From Caballeronia insecticola (GTDB lineage Bacteria > Pseudomonadota > Gammaproteobacteria > Burkholderiales > Burkholderiaceae): a DNA stretch of 64,000 bases. Within the stretch, counting starts at the first letter, position 1. Each line of letters begins with the position of its first letter. The notes under the pieces are model-generated. The model was not told the origin of the DNA and did no database searches. It saw nothing but the letters and a program-made list of their open reading frames with translations. Of the stretch, positions 16,767 to 26,922 are shown one piece after another. Location of the stretch: contig NC_021289.1 in NCBI RefSeq assembly GCF_000402035.1, forward strand, positions 1-64,000. Reading direction: 5' to 3'. The translations under genes and the position numbers were made by a program.

Positions 16767-17783
16767 ATGGCCCGCAAACTGAGCATGAAGATGGCGATCA
16801 ACGAAGCCATCGATCAGGAAATGACCCGCGATCCGAGCGTGATCGTGCTGGGTGAGGATATCGTCGGCGGCGCAGGCGCGGACGGCGAGAAGGACGCGTG
16901 GGGCGGCGTGCTCGGCGTGACGAAAGGACTGTACGCGAAGCACGGCGACCGGCTGCTCGACACGCCGCTGTCGGAGTCGGCGTATATCGGCGCGGCGATT
17001 GGCGCGGCGGCCTGCGGCATGCGTCCGATTGCCGAGCTGATGTTCATCGACTTCATGGGCGTGTGTTTCGACCAGATCTTCAATCAGGCGGCCAAGTTCC
17101 GCTACATGTTCGGCGGCAAAGCGGAAACGCCCGTCGTGATCCGCGCGATGGTCGGCGCGGGCTTTCGCGCGGCGGCCCAACATAGCCAGATGCTCACGCC
17201 GCTATTCACGCATATTCCCGGCCTGAAGGTCGTGTGTCCGTCGACGCCGTACGACACCAAAGGTCTGCTTATCCAGGCGATCCGCGACAACGATCCGGTG
17301 ATCTTCTGCGAACACAAGAACCTCTACGGCTTCGAAGGCGAAGTGCCGGAGAACTCGTACGCGATTCCGTTCGGCGAAGCGAATATCGTGCGCGACGGCA
17401 AGGATGTGTCGATCGTCACGTACGGGTTGATGGTGCATCGCGCGCTCGAAGCGGCGACGACGCTTGCGAAGGAAGGCATCGAAGCCGAAATCGTCGATCT
17501 GCGCACGCTGTCGCCGCTCGATATCGACACCGTGCTGGAAACGGTCGAGAAGACGGGGCGGCTCGTCGTCGTCGATGAAGCGCATCCGCGCTGCAACATC
17601 GCCACCGATATTTCCGCGCAAGTCGCGCAGCAGGCGTTCGGCGCGCTCAAGGCCGGCATCGAAATGGTGACGGCGCCGCATACGCCGGTTCCGTTCTCGC
17701 CGACGCTCGAGGATCTCTACATTCCGAGCGCCGCGCAGATCGCCGACGCCGCACGAAAAACCATGAAGGGAGGGAAGCACTGA
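16767..17783 (+). CDS. acoB: Acetoin dehydrogenase E1 beta subunit
   Basis: Beta chain of the acetoin-cleaving E1, 338 residues, with the transketolase pyrimidine-binding domain first (LGEDIVGGAGADGEKDAWGG, then TPLSESAYIGAAIGAA) and the C-terminal transketolase domain after residue about 200. GGAG lies nine bases before the selected ATG; an upstream in-frame TTG is disfavoured. The final TGA overlaps the acoC start by one base, so translation of the E1 and E2 genes is probably coupled. Confidence 0.95.
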   Translation: MARKLSMKMAINEAIDQEMTRDPSVIVLGEDIVGGAGADGEKDAWGGVLGVTKGLYAKHGDRLLDTPLSESAYIGAAIGAAACGMRPIAELMFIDFMGVCFDQIFNQAAKFRYMFGGKAETPVVIRAMVGAGFRAAAQHSQMLTPLFTHIPGLKVVCPSTPYDTKGLLIQAIRDNDPVIFCEHKNLYGFEGEVPENSYAIPFGEANIVRDGKDVSIVTYGLMVHRALEAATTLAKEGIEAEIVDLRTLSPLDIDTVLETVEKTGRLVVVDEAHPRCNIATDISAQVAQQAFGALKAGIEMVTAPHTPVPFSPTLEDLYIPSAAQIADAARKTMKGGKH

Positions 17784-18901
17784 TGGCCGCAATCACACCG
17801 ATCGTGATGCCCAAATGGGGCTTGTCGATGAAGGAAGGCACGGTCAACGAATGGCTCGTGGAGGAGGGCACGGAGATCGCCGTCGGCATGCCGATTCTCG
17901 ATGTCGAAACCGACAAGATCGCCAACGCCGTCGAGGCGCCGGACGCCGGTTTGCTGCGCCGCAGGGTCGCATCGGCGGGCGATACGCTGCCGGTGAAAGC
18001 GCTGCTCGGCGTGCTTGCGCCGTCTGACGTGAGCGACGCCGACATCGACGCGTACGTGGCGTCGTACGTGACGCCCGCCGGTGACGAGGAAGAGGGCGAG
18101 GAAGCGGCGGCCTATCATTTCGTCGATGTCGATGGCATTCGCGTTCGTTATGCCACACGCGGCGGCGGCGATGCTGGCCAGTCCGCCGTGCTGTTCATCC
18201 ACGGCTTCGGCGGCGATCTCGACAACTGGCTCTTCAATCTCGATGCGCTCGCCGAGAAGCATCGCGTGTTCGCGCTCGATCTGCCGGGCCACGGCCAGTC
18301 GACGCCGAAGGTGCCGGGCACGACGCTGGCGGCGCTCGCGGGCTTCGTCGCGAAGTTCATGGACGCGGTGCAGCTCGACAAGGCGCATCTCGTCGGGCAT
18401 TCGATGGGCGGCGGCATCGCGGCGCAACTGGCCGTCGATCAACCGGAGCGGGTGCAATCGGTGGCGCTGATTTCGCCCGCCGGTCTCGGCGACGAGGTGA
18501 ACAACGCGTACACCGAAGGCTTCGTGACGGCGGAATCGCGGCGGGAGCTGAAGCCGGTCGTCGAATTGCTGTTCGCGAATCCGGAACTGGTGAGCCGCCA
18601 GATGCTCGACGATCTGCTGAAGTACAAGCGGCTCGACGGCGTGAGCGACGCGCTGACATCGCTGAACGGCGGGTTGTTCGCGGGCGGCAAGCAAAGCGCG
18701 CGGCCGGGCGACGGGCTTGGGGCATCGGGCAAGCCGGTGCTCGTGATCTGGGGCGCACGCGACCAGATCATTCCCGTCGCGCACGCCGAAAATGCGCCGA
18801 AGGGTGCCACCGTGCGCGTATTCGACGACGCCGGCCACATGAGCCAGATGGAGAAAGCGAACGACGTCAACAGCCTGCTGAAGGCGCATATCGGCGCATG
18901 A
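17783..18901 (+). CDS. acoC: Acetoin dehydrogenase E2, lipoyl domain plus alpha/beta hydrolase fold
   Basis: A 372-residue E2 component. The N-terminal lipoyl domain carries the modifiable lysine Lys45 in VETDKIAN. After a linker, an alpha/beta hydrolase fold takes the place of the usual chloramphenicol-acetyltransferase-like core. It shows the oxyanion segment FIHGFGGD, a GHSMGGG nucleophile elbow (Ser at about 206) and a late Asp/His pair (IWGARDQI and DAGHMSQ). No E3-binding domain is seen. No dihydrolipoamide dehydrogenase gene accompanies the operon, so E3 must come from elsewhere. Confidence 0.93.
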   Translation: MAAITPIVMPKWGLSMKEGTVNEWLVEEGTEIAVGMPILDVETDKIANAVEAPDAGLLRRRVASAGDTLPVKALLGVLAPSDVSDADIDAYVASYVTPAGDEEEGEEAAAYHFVDVDGIRVRYATRGGGDAGQSAVLFIHGFGGDLDNWLFNLDALAEKHRVFALDLPGHGQSTPKVPGTTLAALAGFVAKFMDAVQLDKAHLVGHSMGGGIAAQLAVDQPERVQSVALISPAGLGDEVNNAYTEGFVTAESRRELKPVVELLFANPELVSRQMLDDLLKYKRLDGVSDALTSLNGGLFAGGKQSARPGDGLGASGKPVLVIWGARDQIIPVAHAENAPKGATVRVFDDAGHMSQMEKANDVNSLLKAHIGA

Positions 18902-18914
18902 GCGTTCCATGAGT

Positions 18915-18951
18915 GCGCGCCCCGCCGGACAAGGCTTTCGACGGGGCGCGC
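18915..18951 (+). terminator. Hairpin after acoC, possible operon terminator
   Basis: A ten-base perfect stem (GCGCGCCCCG paired with CGGGGCGCGC) with a 17-base loop lies directly after the acoC stop codon. The following TCGTGTTT is only a weak U-tract, so termination may be partial and allow read-through into the lipoate ligase gene. Confidence 0.5.
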
Positions 18952-18984
18952 TCGTGTTTCGCGGTTATTCGCTACCATGCCGGG

Positions 18985-19782
18985 ATGGCGTCGCTCGCGA
19001 CGCGCTCCGACATCGATTCCATGTCCTTCGAACTGATCGATTCCGCAACGCTCTCCGGCGATCCGCACGATCCGCACGATCCGCTGAAAGCCGAGGAAGC
19101 GCTGCTCGCGCGCGCGGCCGCGGGACACGCCGTCGCGCATGTCTGGGAAGCGCCCGTTTCGCTGATCGTGCCGCGCAGCTACCAGCGTTACGCGCCGCTC
19201 GCCGACGCCCGCGACGCGTTCGCCCGGCGCGGTTGTCCGGTGTGGTTGCGGCTGTCGGGCGGCGGACTCGTGCCGCAAGGTCCGGGCATTCTTAATCTGA
19301 GTCTCGCGTATCCGGTGCGCGCGCCAATGGGCGCATTGTCGGAAGGCGTCTATGTGCACCTGTGCAAGATCGTCGCGGATGCGCTCAACACGCTCGGCGT
19401 GCTGACGCACTGGCAGGCTGTCGAAGGCTCGTTCTGCGATGGCCGTTTCAACCTCGCCTGGGGTCCGGGCGGCGAAGCGCGCAAGATTGCGGGTACCGCG
19501 CAATACTGGCGGCGCGTGCCGCACGACAACGGCGACCAGCCGCTCTACGCCGTGCTTGCACACGCGGTTCTGCTCGTCGATGCCGATCCCATCGAAATCA
19601 ACGAACGCGCCAATGCGTTCGAAGCGATGATCGGCAGCGGGCGTCGCTACGAAGAAATGAAAGTGGTGACCGTTGCGCAGGCGCTCGCCTACGAATGTTT
19701 TTCGATGCCGGTCGATTTGCGCGATCGGGTGCGCGCGGCGCTCGTCGAACGCGTGAAGGCAGCTTCCGTTCCGCAGCAATAA
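18985..19782 (+). CDS. Lipoate-protein ligase / lipoyl transferase family protein
   Basis: A member of the BPL/LplA/LipB cofactor-transferase fold, about 265 residues. RLSGGGLVPQGPGILNLSLAYP corresponds to the lipoate/adenylate-binding loop of LplA, and RKIAGTAQYWRR supplies the catalytic lysine (about 166). It lies in line with acoC, whose lipoyl domain needs attachment of lipoate, so a dedicated ligase for the acetoin complex is likely. The start is uncertain: an ATG 36 bases further in is also possible, and neither has a strong ribosome-binding site. Confidence 0.8.
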   Translation: MASLATRSDIDSMSFELIDSATLSGDPHDPHDPLKAEEALLARAAAGHAVAHVWEAPVSLIVPRSYQRYAPLADARDAFARRGCPVWLRLSGGGLVPQGPGILNLSLAYPVRAPMGALSEGVYVHLCKIVADALNTLGVLTHWQAVEGSFCDGRFNLAWGPGGEARKIAGTAQYWRRVPHDNGDQPLYAVLAHAVLLVDADPIEINERANAFEAMIGSGRRYEEMKVVTVAQALAYECFSMPVDLRDRVRAALVERVKAASVPQQ

Positions 19783-19823
19783 GCGGCGTAACGCACAGCG
19801 CAACAAGACGCATCGAGGTGGCC

Positions 19824-20654
19824 ATGCCGCTCAGACGTGCTTCGAACGGGTTCTTCTTCGCGCTGTGGGTGGCCGTCTGCGCCGCGTCGCCCGAATTCCT
19901 GTGGCAAGGCCTCTTTTCGCTCTTCGGCCATTTTTCCCTGACCGACGCCGCCGCCGCGCTTTTGATCGGCGCGATTCTGGCGTTCTTCGTCGAGCCCGTG
20001 CTGGAACGTCTGCGCGGTCTCGGCGACGCGCCCGAGCATCCGCAGAAATCCCCCGCCTTTGCCGCGTGCGAGGCGTTGAGCTTTGCGGTCGTCGCGGTGT
20101 GCGTGCACGAGGCGATCACCGTGTATATCGCGGCGAGCCATTCCAACGAACAGGCCGCCGAGAATCTCGCGAAAGCCGTGGCGCAGGCGCTGCAATGGGC
20201 GGTGACGCCGTTTTTCATCACGATTGCGTGGATGGCCGCGCGCGGGCCGTCATGGATCGCGTGGCCGGTGGCGGCGCTCGCTATCGTCGTCACGACGCTC
20301 GTCGGCGTGATGTTTCAATGGAGCGCGCACGTGCTCGTGACGAGCGCGCTTCCGGCGGTGTTTGTGTTGATCGCCGGATGCATCATCGTGCGTGAACAGT
20401 GGGATGAATCGACCTTCGTGCGCTGCGCCCGCGCGACCGGTGTGATCGCGCTCGCCTGGCTGGCGCTCACCGGCACATTGCAGCTTGTGCTATGGCTCGC
20501 TCACGTGCAGGCGTTTCGCATCTACGAACGCGCGGAGTTCTGGACCGACTTGCGGTTTTATATCGGCTGGGTGACGGGGCTTGTCGTGGCGCCGGCCATG
20601 GTGCCCGGCGTTCCGGTGCGCCTGGCCGACGATAGCTGGCGCAGGCGTCGCTGA
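19824..20654 (+). CDS. Multi-pass membrane protein of unknown function
   Basis: A 276-residue protein with about seven hydrophobic segments, the first at residues 10-35, and charged ends (MPLRRAS and WRRRR), which suggests an inner-membrane protein. No transporter or enzyme motif is recognised. GAGGTG lies a few bases before the ATG. It follows the lipoate-ligase-like gene on the same strand by 41 bases and could be co-transcribed, with no evident functional link. Confidence 0.7.
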   Translation: MPLRRASNGFFFALWVAVCAASPEFLWQGLFSLFGHFSLTDAAAALLIGAILAFFVEPVLERLRGLGDAPEHPQKSPAFAACEALSFAVVAVCVHEAITVYIAASHSNEQAAENLAKAVAQALQWAVTPFFITIAWMAARGPSWIAWPVAALAIVVTTLVGVMFQWSAHVLVTSALPAVFVLIAGCIIVREQWDESTFVRCARATGVIALAWLALTGTLQLVLWLAHVQAFRIYERAEFWTDLRFYIGWVTGLVVAPAMVPGVPVRLADDSWRRRR

Positions 20655-20659
20655 CTGTT

Positions 20660-21184
20660 TCAGCTTGATGGAGGCGGCGGAGGCGGCATGCCCGGCGGCG
20701 GAGGAGGCGGCGCACCGTAATAGGCACCGCTCGGCTGTTGCTGCGGCATCGTCCGCATGCCGCCGCGCACCGGCACACGCTCGCCGGATGCGTACATGCA
20801 TTGCAGATACGCGTAGTCGTAACGATGCTGCACGTTGTAGCCGGAAGTCTGCGCCGCGCCGACGCCGAATGCGCTGCCGGTCAAAAGACCCGCGCCCGCG
20901 CCGATGGCCGCGCCCGAGCCGCCGCCGAACGCCGCGCCCGCCGCCGCGCCGAGCGCGGTGCCGACCACGGCGCTGCCGACCGCGCTGTTGGTAGCGGCGG
21001 TATTGGCGTCCACGCCGCCGACTTGCTGATTGGCGTATTGACGGCAGTTGCCGTCGTCGGCGCGGAACTGGTCGAACGTCTTGCCGGTGCCGGGCAGCGC
21101 CATCACGCTGGGGCCGGTGGGCATCACGGTGCAGGCGGAAAGACCGAGTGCCGCGAGAAGCAGGGCGAGCCTTGAGTAGTTCAT
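20660..21184 (-). CDS. Glycine-zipper outer-membrane lipoprotein
   Basis: A 174-residue lipoprotein. The signal peptide ends in the lipobox LSAC (Cys18), followed by a short cysteine-containing domain and an Ala/Gly-rich glycine zipper (alternating GxxxG-like steps, about residues 70-110) of the kind that inserts in or lies on membranes. The tail is a proline block (PPPPPPGMPPPPPP). Such proteins are usually tied to the outer membrane and envelope integrity. A start four codons upstream is possible. Confidence 0.75.
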   Translation of the reverse strand: MNYSRLALLLAALGLSACTVMPTGPSVMALPGTGKTFDQFRADDGNCRQYANQQVGGVDANTAATNSAVGSAVVGTALGAAAGAAFGGGSGAAIGAGAGLLTGSAFGVGAAQTSGYNVQHRYDYAYLQCMYASGERVPVRGGMRTMPQQQPSGAYYGAPPPPPPGMPPPPPPSS

Positions 21185-21233
21185 GGTGTGGTGCAAATTC
21201 GCTTCATGTTCAGTTTTTCGGACACGCGGAGCC

Positions 21234-21578
21234 TCAATTCGATGGCGGCGGCTGTGCCGGAACCGGTCGCCAGCCGGCGGGGCAGGTCTTCACATACGGG
21301 TAATACGCACGCGAGGCGTCGCAGTAATACCAGTTGCCGTCCGGCTGACCGGGGCCTGCAGCCGCGGGCTGGCCCTGCTCGACATACGTGACCGGCGCTT
21401 GCGGCGCGACGACCACGGGCGGCGGCGGATAGTAGTAGTACGGCTGCGGCGCGACCGGATACGGGTAATAAACCGGCCCGCCGACCCACACGCCAACGCG
21501 AGACCAGGCGTAGGCATTGGCGGCGACGCCCGCGCTCGCAACCAGCGTAAGCGCGACTAAAGCCTTCAGGCGATTCAC
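21234..21578 (-). CDS. Exported Pro/Tyr-rich small protein, GTG start
   Basis: A 114-residue protein with a clear signal peptide (RLKALVALTLVASAGVAANA, then YAW). The mature part is rich in Tyr and Pro (YYPYPVAPQPYYYYPPPP), with a C-terminal cysteine pair (YYCDAS and KTCPAGW). The GTG start with GGAG six bases upstream gives a proper signal peptide. Similar proteins are common in Burkholderia envelopes, and the function is unknown. It lies upstream of, and in line with, the glycine-zipper lipoprotein gene. Confidence 0.7.
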   Translation of the reverse strand: MNRLKALVALTLVASAGVAANAYAWSRVGVWVGGPVYYPYPVAPQPYYYYPPPPVVVAPQAPVTYVEQGQPAAAGPGQPDGNWYYCDASRAYYPYVKTCPAGWRPVPAQPPPSN

Positions 21579-21764
21579 GACGTTCTCCAGAAAAAATTGT
21601 TCGCTGAGTCGATGCCTATAACGGAAAACCAACCTCCGCTGTTGACCGCCCTTGGCGCATCTTTCAACGCTATTCCAGTTCCGGTGGAATATCAATTACA
21701 CGACATCGCCTGAATTTTTCGGCGCGTTACTCGGTAAAAAAGTGTCGCAAACTGAGTCGCAAAT

Positions 21765-22529
21765 TTAGGCGCGAAGCACGGTTATTCCGGCCTTTTCGAT
21801 GGGCTCGGTCAGCTTCGCGTCGGTCGAATCCTCGACGATGACCGTCTGCGCCAGTTCGATGCCGCCGATCCGGTACGCCGACGCCGCGTTGAGCTTCGCC
21901 GCCGACGCGAGCACGACCGTTTCCGCCGCGCGGGCCGCCAGCGCCCGCTTGATGTGCGCTTCCTCGAAATCGCCGGTGGTGAGCCCGGCCGTCGGATGCA
22001 CGCCGGTGACGCCCATGAAATAGATATCGGCGTGGATGTGCGACATGGCTTCCACGGCGGCGGCGCCCACCGTGACGATCGAATGCTTGTAGAGCTTGCC
22101 GCCGATCAGCACGACGTCGACCGACGCATGCTCGGCCAGCGCCACCGCGACACTCGGACTATGCGTGACGATAGTCGCGCGCAGGTTGTCGGGAAGCTGG
22201 CGCACGAGCAGCGCGGACGTGGTGCCGCCATCGACGATCACGACCTGACCCGGCGCGATCATGTCCGCGGCGCGCCGCGCGATGCGCCGTTTCGCATCGG
22301 ACTCCATGTCCTGCCGGCGCGCAAACGGCGCGATGGCCGGCGACGCAGGCAGCGCACCGCCATGCACGCGTTGCAACAGCCCTTCGGCGGCGAGTTCGCG
22401 CAAGTCGCGCCGCACCGTATCTTCCGACACGCCGAAGCGCGCGCTGAGTTCGGTGGCGAGAACTTGTCCGTTGTGTTTGAGGGCGTCGAGAATCGCTTTC
22501 TTGCGTTGGCTGGTCAGCATTGTCTGCAT
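21765..22529 (-). CDS. DeoR/GlpR-family transcriptional regulator
   Basis: A 254-residue repressor. The N-terminal DeoR helix-turn-helix (QVLATELSARFGVSEDTVRR) is followed by the family-typical LAAEGLLQRVHGGA. The C-terminal ISOCOT sugar-phosphate-sensing domain carries DGGTTS and VLIGGKL. Ligands of this family are usually phosphorylated sugars. It is divergent from the nudK gene, with direct repeats between the two starts, so it may control nudK and itself. An ATG three codons further in is also possible. Confidence 0.9.
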   Translation of the reverse strand: MQTMLTSQRKKAILDALKHNGQVLATELSARFGVSEDTVRRDLRELAAEGLLQRVHGGALPASPAIAPFARRQDMESDAKRRIARRAADMIAPGQVVIVDGGTTSALLVRQLPDNLRATIVTHSPSVAVALAEHASVDVVLIGGKLYKHSIVTVGAAAVEAMSHIHADIYFMGVTGVHPTAGLTTGDFEEAHIKRALAARAAETVVLASAAKLNAASAYRIGGIELAQTVIVEDSTDAKLTEPIEKAGITVLRA

Positions 22530-22544
22530 GAATTTTCTTGATGT

Positions 22545-22561
22545 TGCACGAATATGCACGA
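22545..22561. promoter_or_regulatory. TGCACGA direct repeats in the deoR-nudK divergent region
   Basis: TGCACGA-ATA-TGCACGA puts two identical heptamers exactly one helical turn apart, in the 66-base gap between the divergent starts. It is a candidate operator for the DeoR-type regulator. Confidence 0.45.
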
Positions 22562-22595
22562 TACCATGAGTTCACGACATCGAACGGGAGAATCC

Positions 22596-23174
22596 ATGCA
22601 AACCAAAGACCGCGTCCGCGTGCTCGATACGGCCGTCCTTTCGGACGACTGGTACGTACTCAGAAAAGTGACCTTCGATTTCCTGCGCCGCGACGGCGTC
22701 TGGCAGCGTCAGAGCCGCGAAACCTACGACCGCGGCAACGGCGCGACGATTCTTCTGCACGATCGCAAGACCGGCAACGTTTTGCTGACGCGCCAGTTCC
22801 GCATGCCCGCGTTCGTCAACGGACACGACGGCATGCTGATCGAGGCGCCCGGCGGTCTGCTCGACAACGCGTCGCCGGAAGAGCGCATTCGCGCGGAGGT
22901 CGAGGAAGAGACGGGCTATCGCGTGCAGCACGTCGAGAAGGTCTTCGAAGCCTTCATGAGCCCGGGATCGGTCACGGAGAAGCTCTATTTCTATCTCGGC
23001 GAATACGACCGTTCCATGCGCGTGTCGGATGGCGGCGGCGTCGCGGAAGAGGGCGAGGAAATCGAGACGATCGAAGTGCCGCTGCACACGGCGCTCACGA
23101 TGATCGAGCGCGGCGAAATCATGGACGGCAAGACTATCATGCTGTTGCAATACGCCGCGTTGAAGTTGCGCTAA
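22596..23174 (+). CDS. nudK: NUDIX hydrolase, NudK-like (GDP-mannose pyrophosphatase)
   Basis: A 192-residue NUDIX enzyme. The NUDIX box begins at the glycine of GGLLDNASPEE and ends in VEEETGY (about residues 86-108), with the metal-binding glutamates kept. The spacing and LLDN sequence resemble NudK, which hydrolyses GDP-mannose and related sugar nucleotides; ADP-ribose pyrophosphatase is the alternative. GGGAG precedes the ATG. Divergent pairing with a DeoR-type, sugar-phosphate-sensing regulator fits a role in sugar nucleotide turnover. Confidence 0.85.
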   Translation: MQTKDRVRVLDTAVLSDDWYVLRKVTFDFLRRDGVWQRQSRETYDRGNGATILLHDRKTGNVLLTRQFRMPAFVNGHDGMLIEAPGGLLDNASPEERIRAEVEEETGYRVQHVEKVFEAFMSPGSVTEKLYFYLGEYDRSMRVSDGGGVAEEGEEIETIEVPLHTALTMIERGEIMDGKTIMLLQYAALKLR

Positions 23175-23181
23175 CGCATAT

Positions 23182-24327
23182 TCAGGCGAGCAACGACACC
23201 GCCTTCACCTGCGCCCACACCCGCATGCCTTCCACGATGCCGAGCCGGTCGAGCGAATAGCGCGTCACGCGCGCGAGCAGCGGCGAGCCGTCGATATCGA
23301 GCCGCACGACGGCCTGCGCCGGATTGCTGTCGCCCGCGATGCCGGTGACCGTCGCGGGCAGCACGTTGAGCACGCTGCTGCGTTCCTGTTCATGCGCGCC
23401 GGTGACGAGACTCACGTCGCGCGCCTTCACGGCAACGCGCATCGTTTTGCCTTCGGCCAACGGCGCATGCACGACGGTCAGCTTCGCGCGCGAACCCGGC
23501 AACGCGAGCGTGAGCAGGCCGTAGACGCTGTCGTATTTATCAACGATGCCCTCGAACACGACCGATGCATCGTCGGCGAGCGCAAGCGGCAGATCGAGAC
23601 GCGCGAGCGTGTCGGAGATCGGGCCGCTCGCGATCGCGCGGCCGGCGTCGAGCAGCACGAGATGATCGGCCAGGCGCGCGACTTCTTCCGGCGCGTGGCT
23701 CACGTAGAGCATCGGAATGTCGAGTTCGTCGTGCAGACGTTCGAGATACGGCAGGATTTCGAGCTTGCGTTTCTGGTCCAGCGAGGCGAGCGGTTCGTCG
23801 AGCAACAGCAGACGCGGGCTCGTCAGCAACGCCCGCGCAATGCCCACGCGCTGCCGTTCGCCACCCGACAATCCCGCGGGCATGCGTTCGAGCAGATGCC
23901 CGATGCCGAGCAGTTCCGCTGCCTGCGACAGCTCGACGCGCCGCTCGGCCGGCCGCACGCGCTCGAGCCCGAAGCGCAGATTCTTCGTCACGCTCAGATG
24001 CGGAAAGAGGCTCGCTTCCTGAAAGACGTAGCCGAGCGGACGCTTGTGCGTCGGCAAAAAAATGCGGCGTTCGGTATCGAGCCAGACTTCGCCGTTGACG
24101 ACGAGCCGTCCGTCGCGCGGCCGCGCGAGTCCCGCGAGACAGCGCAGCAGTGTGGTCTTGCCGGAGCCGGAATGGCCGAAGATTGCGGTGACGCCGCGCC
24201 CGGGCAGCGTGAGATCGAGGTCGAGCGTGAAGCCGCCTTGCTCGACGAGAAAACGCGCTTCGATGGCAGCGCTGGCGCTGCTGTGCGCGCGCCCGAGCGT
24301 CAGACTGGATGACGTGAGTTCAGACAT
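23182..24327 (-). CDS. modC: Molybdate ABC transporter ATP-binding protein
   Basis: A 381-residue ABC ATPase. Walker A is GHSGSGKTT (51-59), the signature is LSGGERQRV (153-161) and Walker B is LLLLDEPLA (about 173-181). A C-terminal TOBE/Mop domain (residues about 290-380) is typical of ModC and binds oxyanion. The ATG overlaps the end of modB by 8 bases. A TTG three codons further upstream is possible. It energises molybdate uptake through ModB. Confidence 0.94.
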   Translation of the reverse strand: MSELTSSSLTLGRAHSSASAAIEARFLVEQGGFTLDLDLTLPGRGVTAIFGHSGSGKTTLLRCLAGLARPRDGRLVVNGEVWLDTERRIFLPTHKRPLGYVFQEASLFPHLSVTKNLRFGLERVRPAERRVELSQAAELLGIGHLLERMPAGLSGGERQRVGIARALLTSPRLLLLDEPLASLDQKRKLEILPYLERLHDELDIPMLYVSHAPEEVARLADHLVLLDAGRAIASGPISDTLARLDLPLALADDASVVFEGIVDKYDSVYGLLTLALPGSRAKLTVVHAPLAEGKTMRVAVKARDVSLVTGAHEQERSSVLNVLPATVTGIAGDSNPAQAVVRLDIDGSPLLARVTRYSLDRLGIVEGMRVWAQVKAVSLLA

Positions 24328-25000
24328 GAGCCGCAACGGAACGCCGGCGGGAATAGAGCAGCAGAAGCACGACGAACGAGAATATCACCATGCCGCCCGC
24401 GAGCCAGTGCGCCTGAGCGTATTCGAGCGCTTCGACGTGATCGAAGATCTGCACGGACACCACGCGCGTGCGCCCCGGAATATTGCCGCCGATCATCAGC
24501 ACGACGCCGAATTCGCCGACCGTATGCGCGAAGCCGAGAATCGTCGCCGTGATGATGCCCGGGCGCGCGAGCGGCAGCACCACCGTGAAGAACGTGTCCC
24601 ACGGTCCCGCGCGCAGCGTGGCGGCGGCTTCGAGCGGACGGCGGCCCATCGCCTCGAAGGCGTTTTGCAGCGGCTGCACGACGAACGGCAGCGAATAGAT
24701 CACCGAGCCCACGACGAGCCCCGCGAACGTGAACGGCAGCAAGCCGATGCCAAGCGACTGCGTGAGCTTGCCGACATAACCGTTCGGCCCCATCACCACG
24801 AGCAGATAGAAGCCGATAACGGTCGGCGGCAGCACGAGCGGCAACGCCACCACCGCGCCGACGATGCCCTTGAGCCGCGAGCGCGTGCGTGTGAGCCACC
24901 ACGCGACCGGCGTGCCGACGACGAGCAACAGCGCCGTGGTCAGCGACGCCAGTTCGAGCGTGAGCGCAATGGCTTGGAGATCGGCGCTATCGAGCGGCAT
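24320..25000 (-). CDS. modB: Molybdate ABC transporter permease
   Basis: A 226-residue inner-membrane permease with five to six transmembrane helices. The cytoplasmic EAA loop ([20 protein letters not shown]), which docks ModC, lies at about 143-162. The closing [19 protein letters not shown] is characteristic of ModB. It lies 8 bases downstream of modA and overlaps modC, so the three genes form one operon. Confidence 0.94.
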   Translation of the reverse strand: MPLDSADLQAIALTLELASLTTALLLVVGTPVAWWLTRTRSRLKGIVGAVVALPLVLPPTVIGFYLLVVMGPNGYVGKLTQSLGIGLLPFTFAGLVVGSVIYSLPFVVQPLQNAFEAMGRRPLEAAATLRAGPWDTFFTVVLPLARPGIITATILGFAHTVGEFGVVLMIGGNIPGRTRVVSVQIFDHVEALEYAQAHWLAGGMVIFSFVVLLLLYSRRRSVAAHV

Positions 25001-25008
25001 CGGCGCAA

Positions 25009-26107
<1,099 letters not shown>

Positions 26108-26905
26108 ATGACCGATGCAGCGAATCTGCAACGCCTGAAGCTCGGCATCGAAGGACATGTGGCGCGCGTGACGCTCGATCGCCCGGACGTGCGCAACGCC
26201 TTCGACGACGCGACCATCGTCGAGCTAACCGCCGCCTTCCGCGCACTCGACGACGACGCGAACGTGCGCGTCATCGTGCTCGCCGCGAGCGGTCCGGCCT
26301 TTTGCGCGGGCGCCGACCTCAACTGGATGAAACGCATGGCAGGCTATTCGGAAGCGGAGAACCGCGCCGATGCGCTCGGCCTGGCGACCATGCTCAACAC
26401 CGTCTATACATGCTCGAAACCGGTGATCGCGCGCGTTCAGGGCGATGCGTACGCGGGCGGCATGGGACTCGTCGCCGTGTGCGACATCGCGGTCGCGGCG
26501 GACAGCGCGCACTTCTGTCTCTCGGAAGCGAAGCTCGGCCTGATGCCCGCGACCATCGCGCCTTACGTGATCCGCGCAATGGGCGCGCGCGCGGCGCATC
26601 GCTACTTCGTGACGGCAGAGCGTTTCGATGCCGCCGAAGCGTTGCGTCTGGGCTTCGTGCACGAGGCCGTCGCCGCCGATCAACTCGATGCATGCGTCGA
26701 TACGATCGCCGCGAGCATCGCCGCGAACAGTCCGAACGGCGTGCGCGAGTGCAAGCGGCTTGTTGCGGATTTCGCGGGCAAGGCGATCGACGAAGCGTTG
26801 ATCGGCGAGACCGCCGAGCGCATCGCGCGGATCCGCGCCTCCGACGAAGGACGCGAGGGCGTGCGCAGCTTCCTGGAGAAGCGCAAGCCTTCGTGGCTCG
26901 GCTGA
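26108..26905 (+). CDS. Enoyl-CoA hydratase/isomerase family, methylglutaconyl-CoA hydratase-like
   Basis: A 265-residue crotonase-fold enzyme. The oxyanion segments CAGADLNWMK and GDAYAGGMGLV and the catalytic-region SEAKLGLMPATIAPYV are present. The GADLNWM form is typical of 3-methylglutaconyl-CoA hydratase (LiuC) of leucine breakdown, though none of the other liu genes lies here, so the substrate is not certain. TTAAGGGAG precedes the ATG. The next gene follows after 17 bases and may be co-transcribed. Confidence 0.85.
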   Translation: MTDAANLQRLKLGIEGHVARVTLDRPDVRNAFDDATIVELTAAFRALDDDANVRVIVLAASGPAFCAGADLNWMKRMAGYSEAENRADALGLATMLNTVYTCSKPVIARVQGDAYAGGMGLVAVCDIAVAADSAHFCLSEAKLGLMPATIAPYVIRAMGARAAHRYFVTAERFDAAEALRLGFVHEAVAADQLDACVDTIAASIAANSPNGVRECKRLVADFAGKAIDEALIGETAERIARIRASDEGREGVRSFLEKRKPSWLG

Positions 26906-26922
26906 GCGACGGGAGAACGCAC

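Noticed and set aside
14637..17183. 848-codon open frame antisense to acoX, acoA and acoB
   Set aside because: Its composition is that of an antisense shadow (very high Arg/His), and the three aco genes on the other strand are unmistakable.
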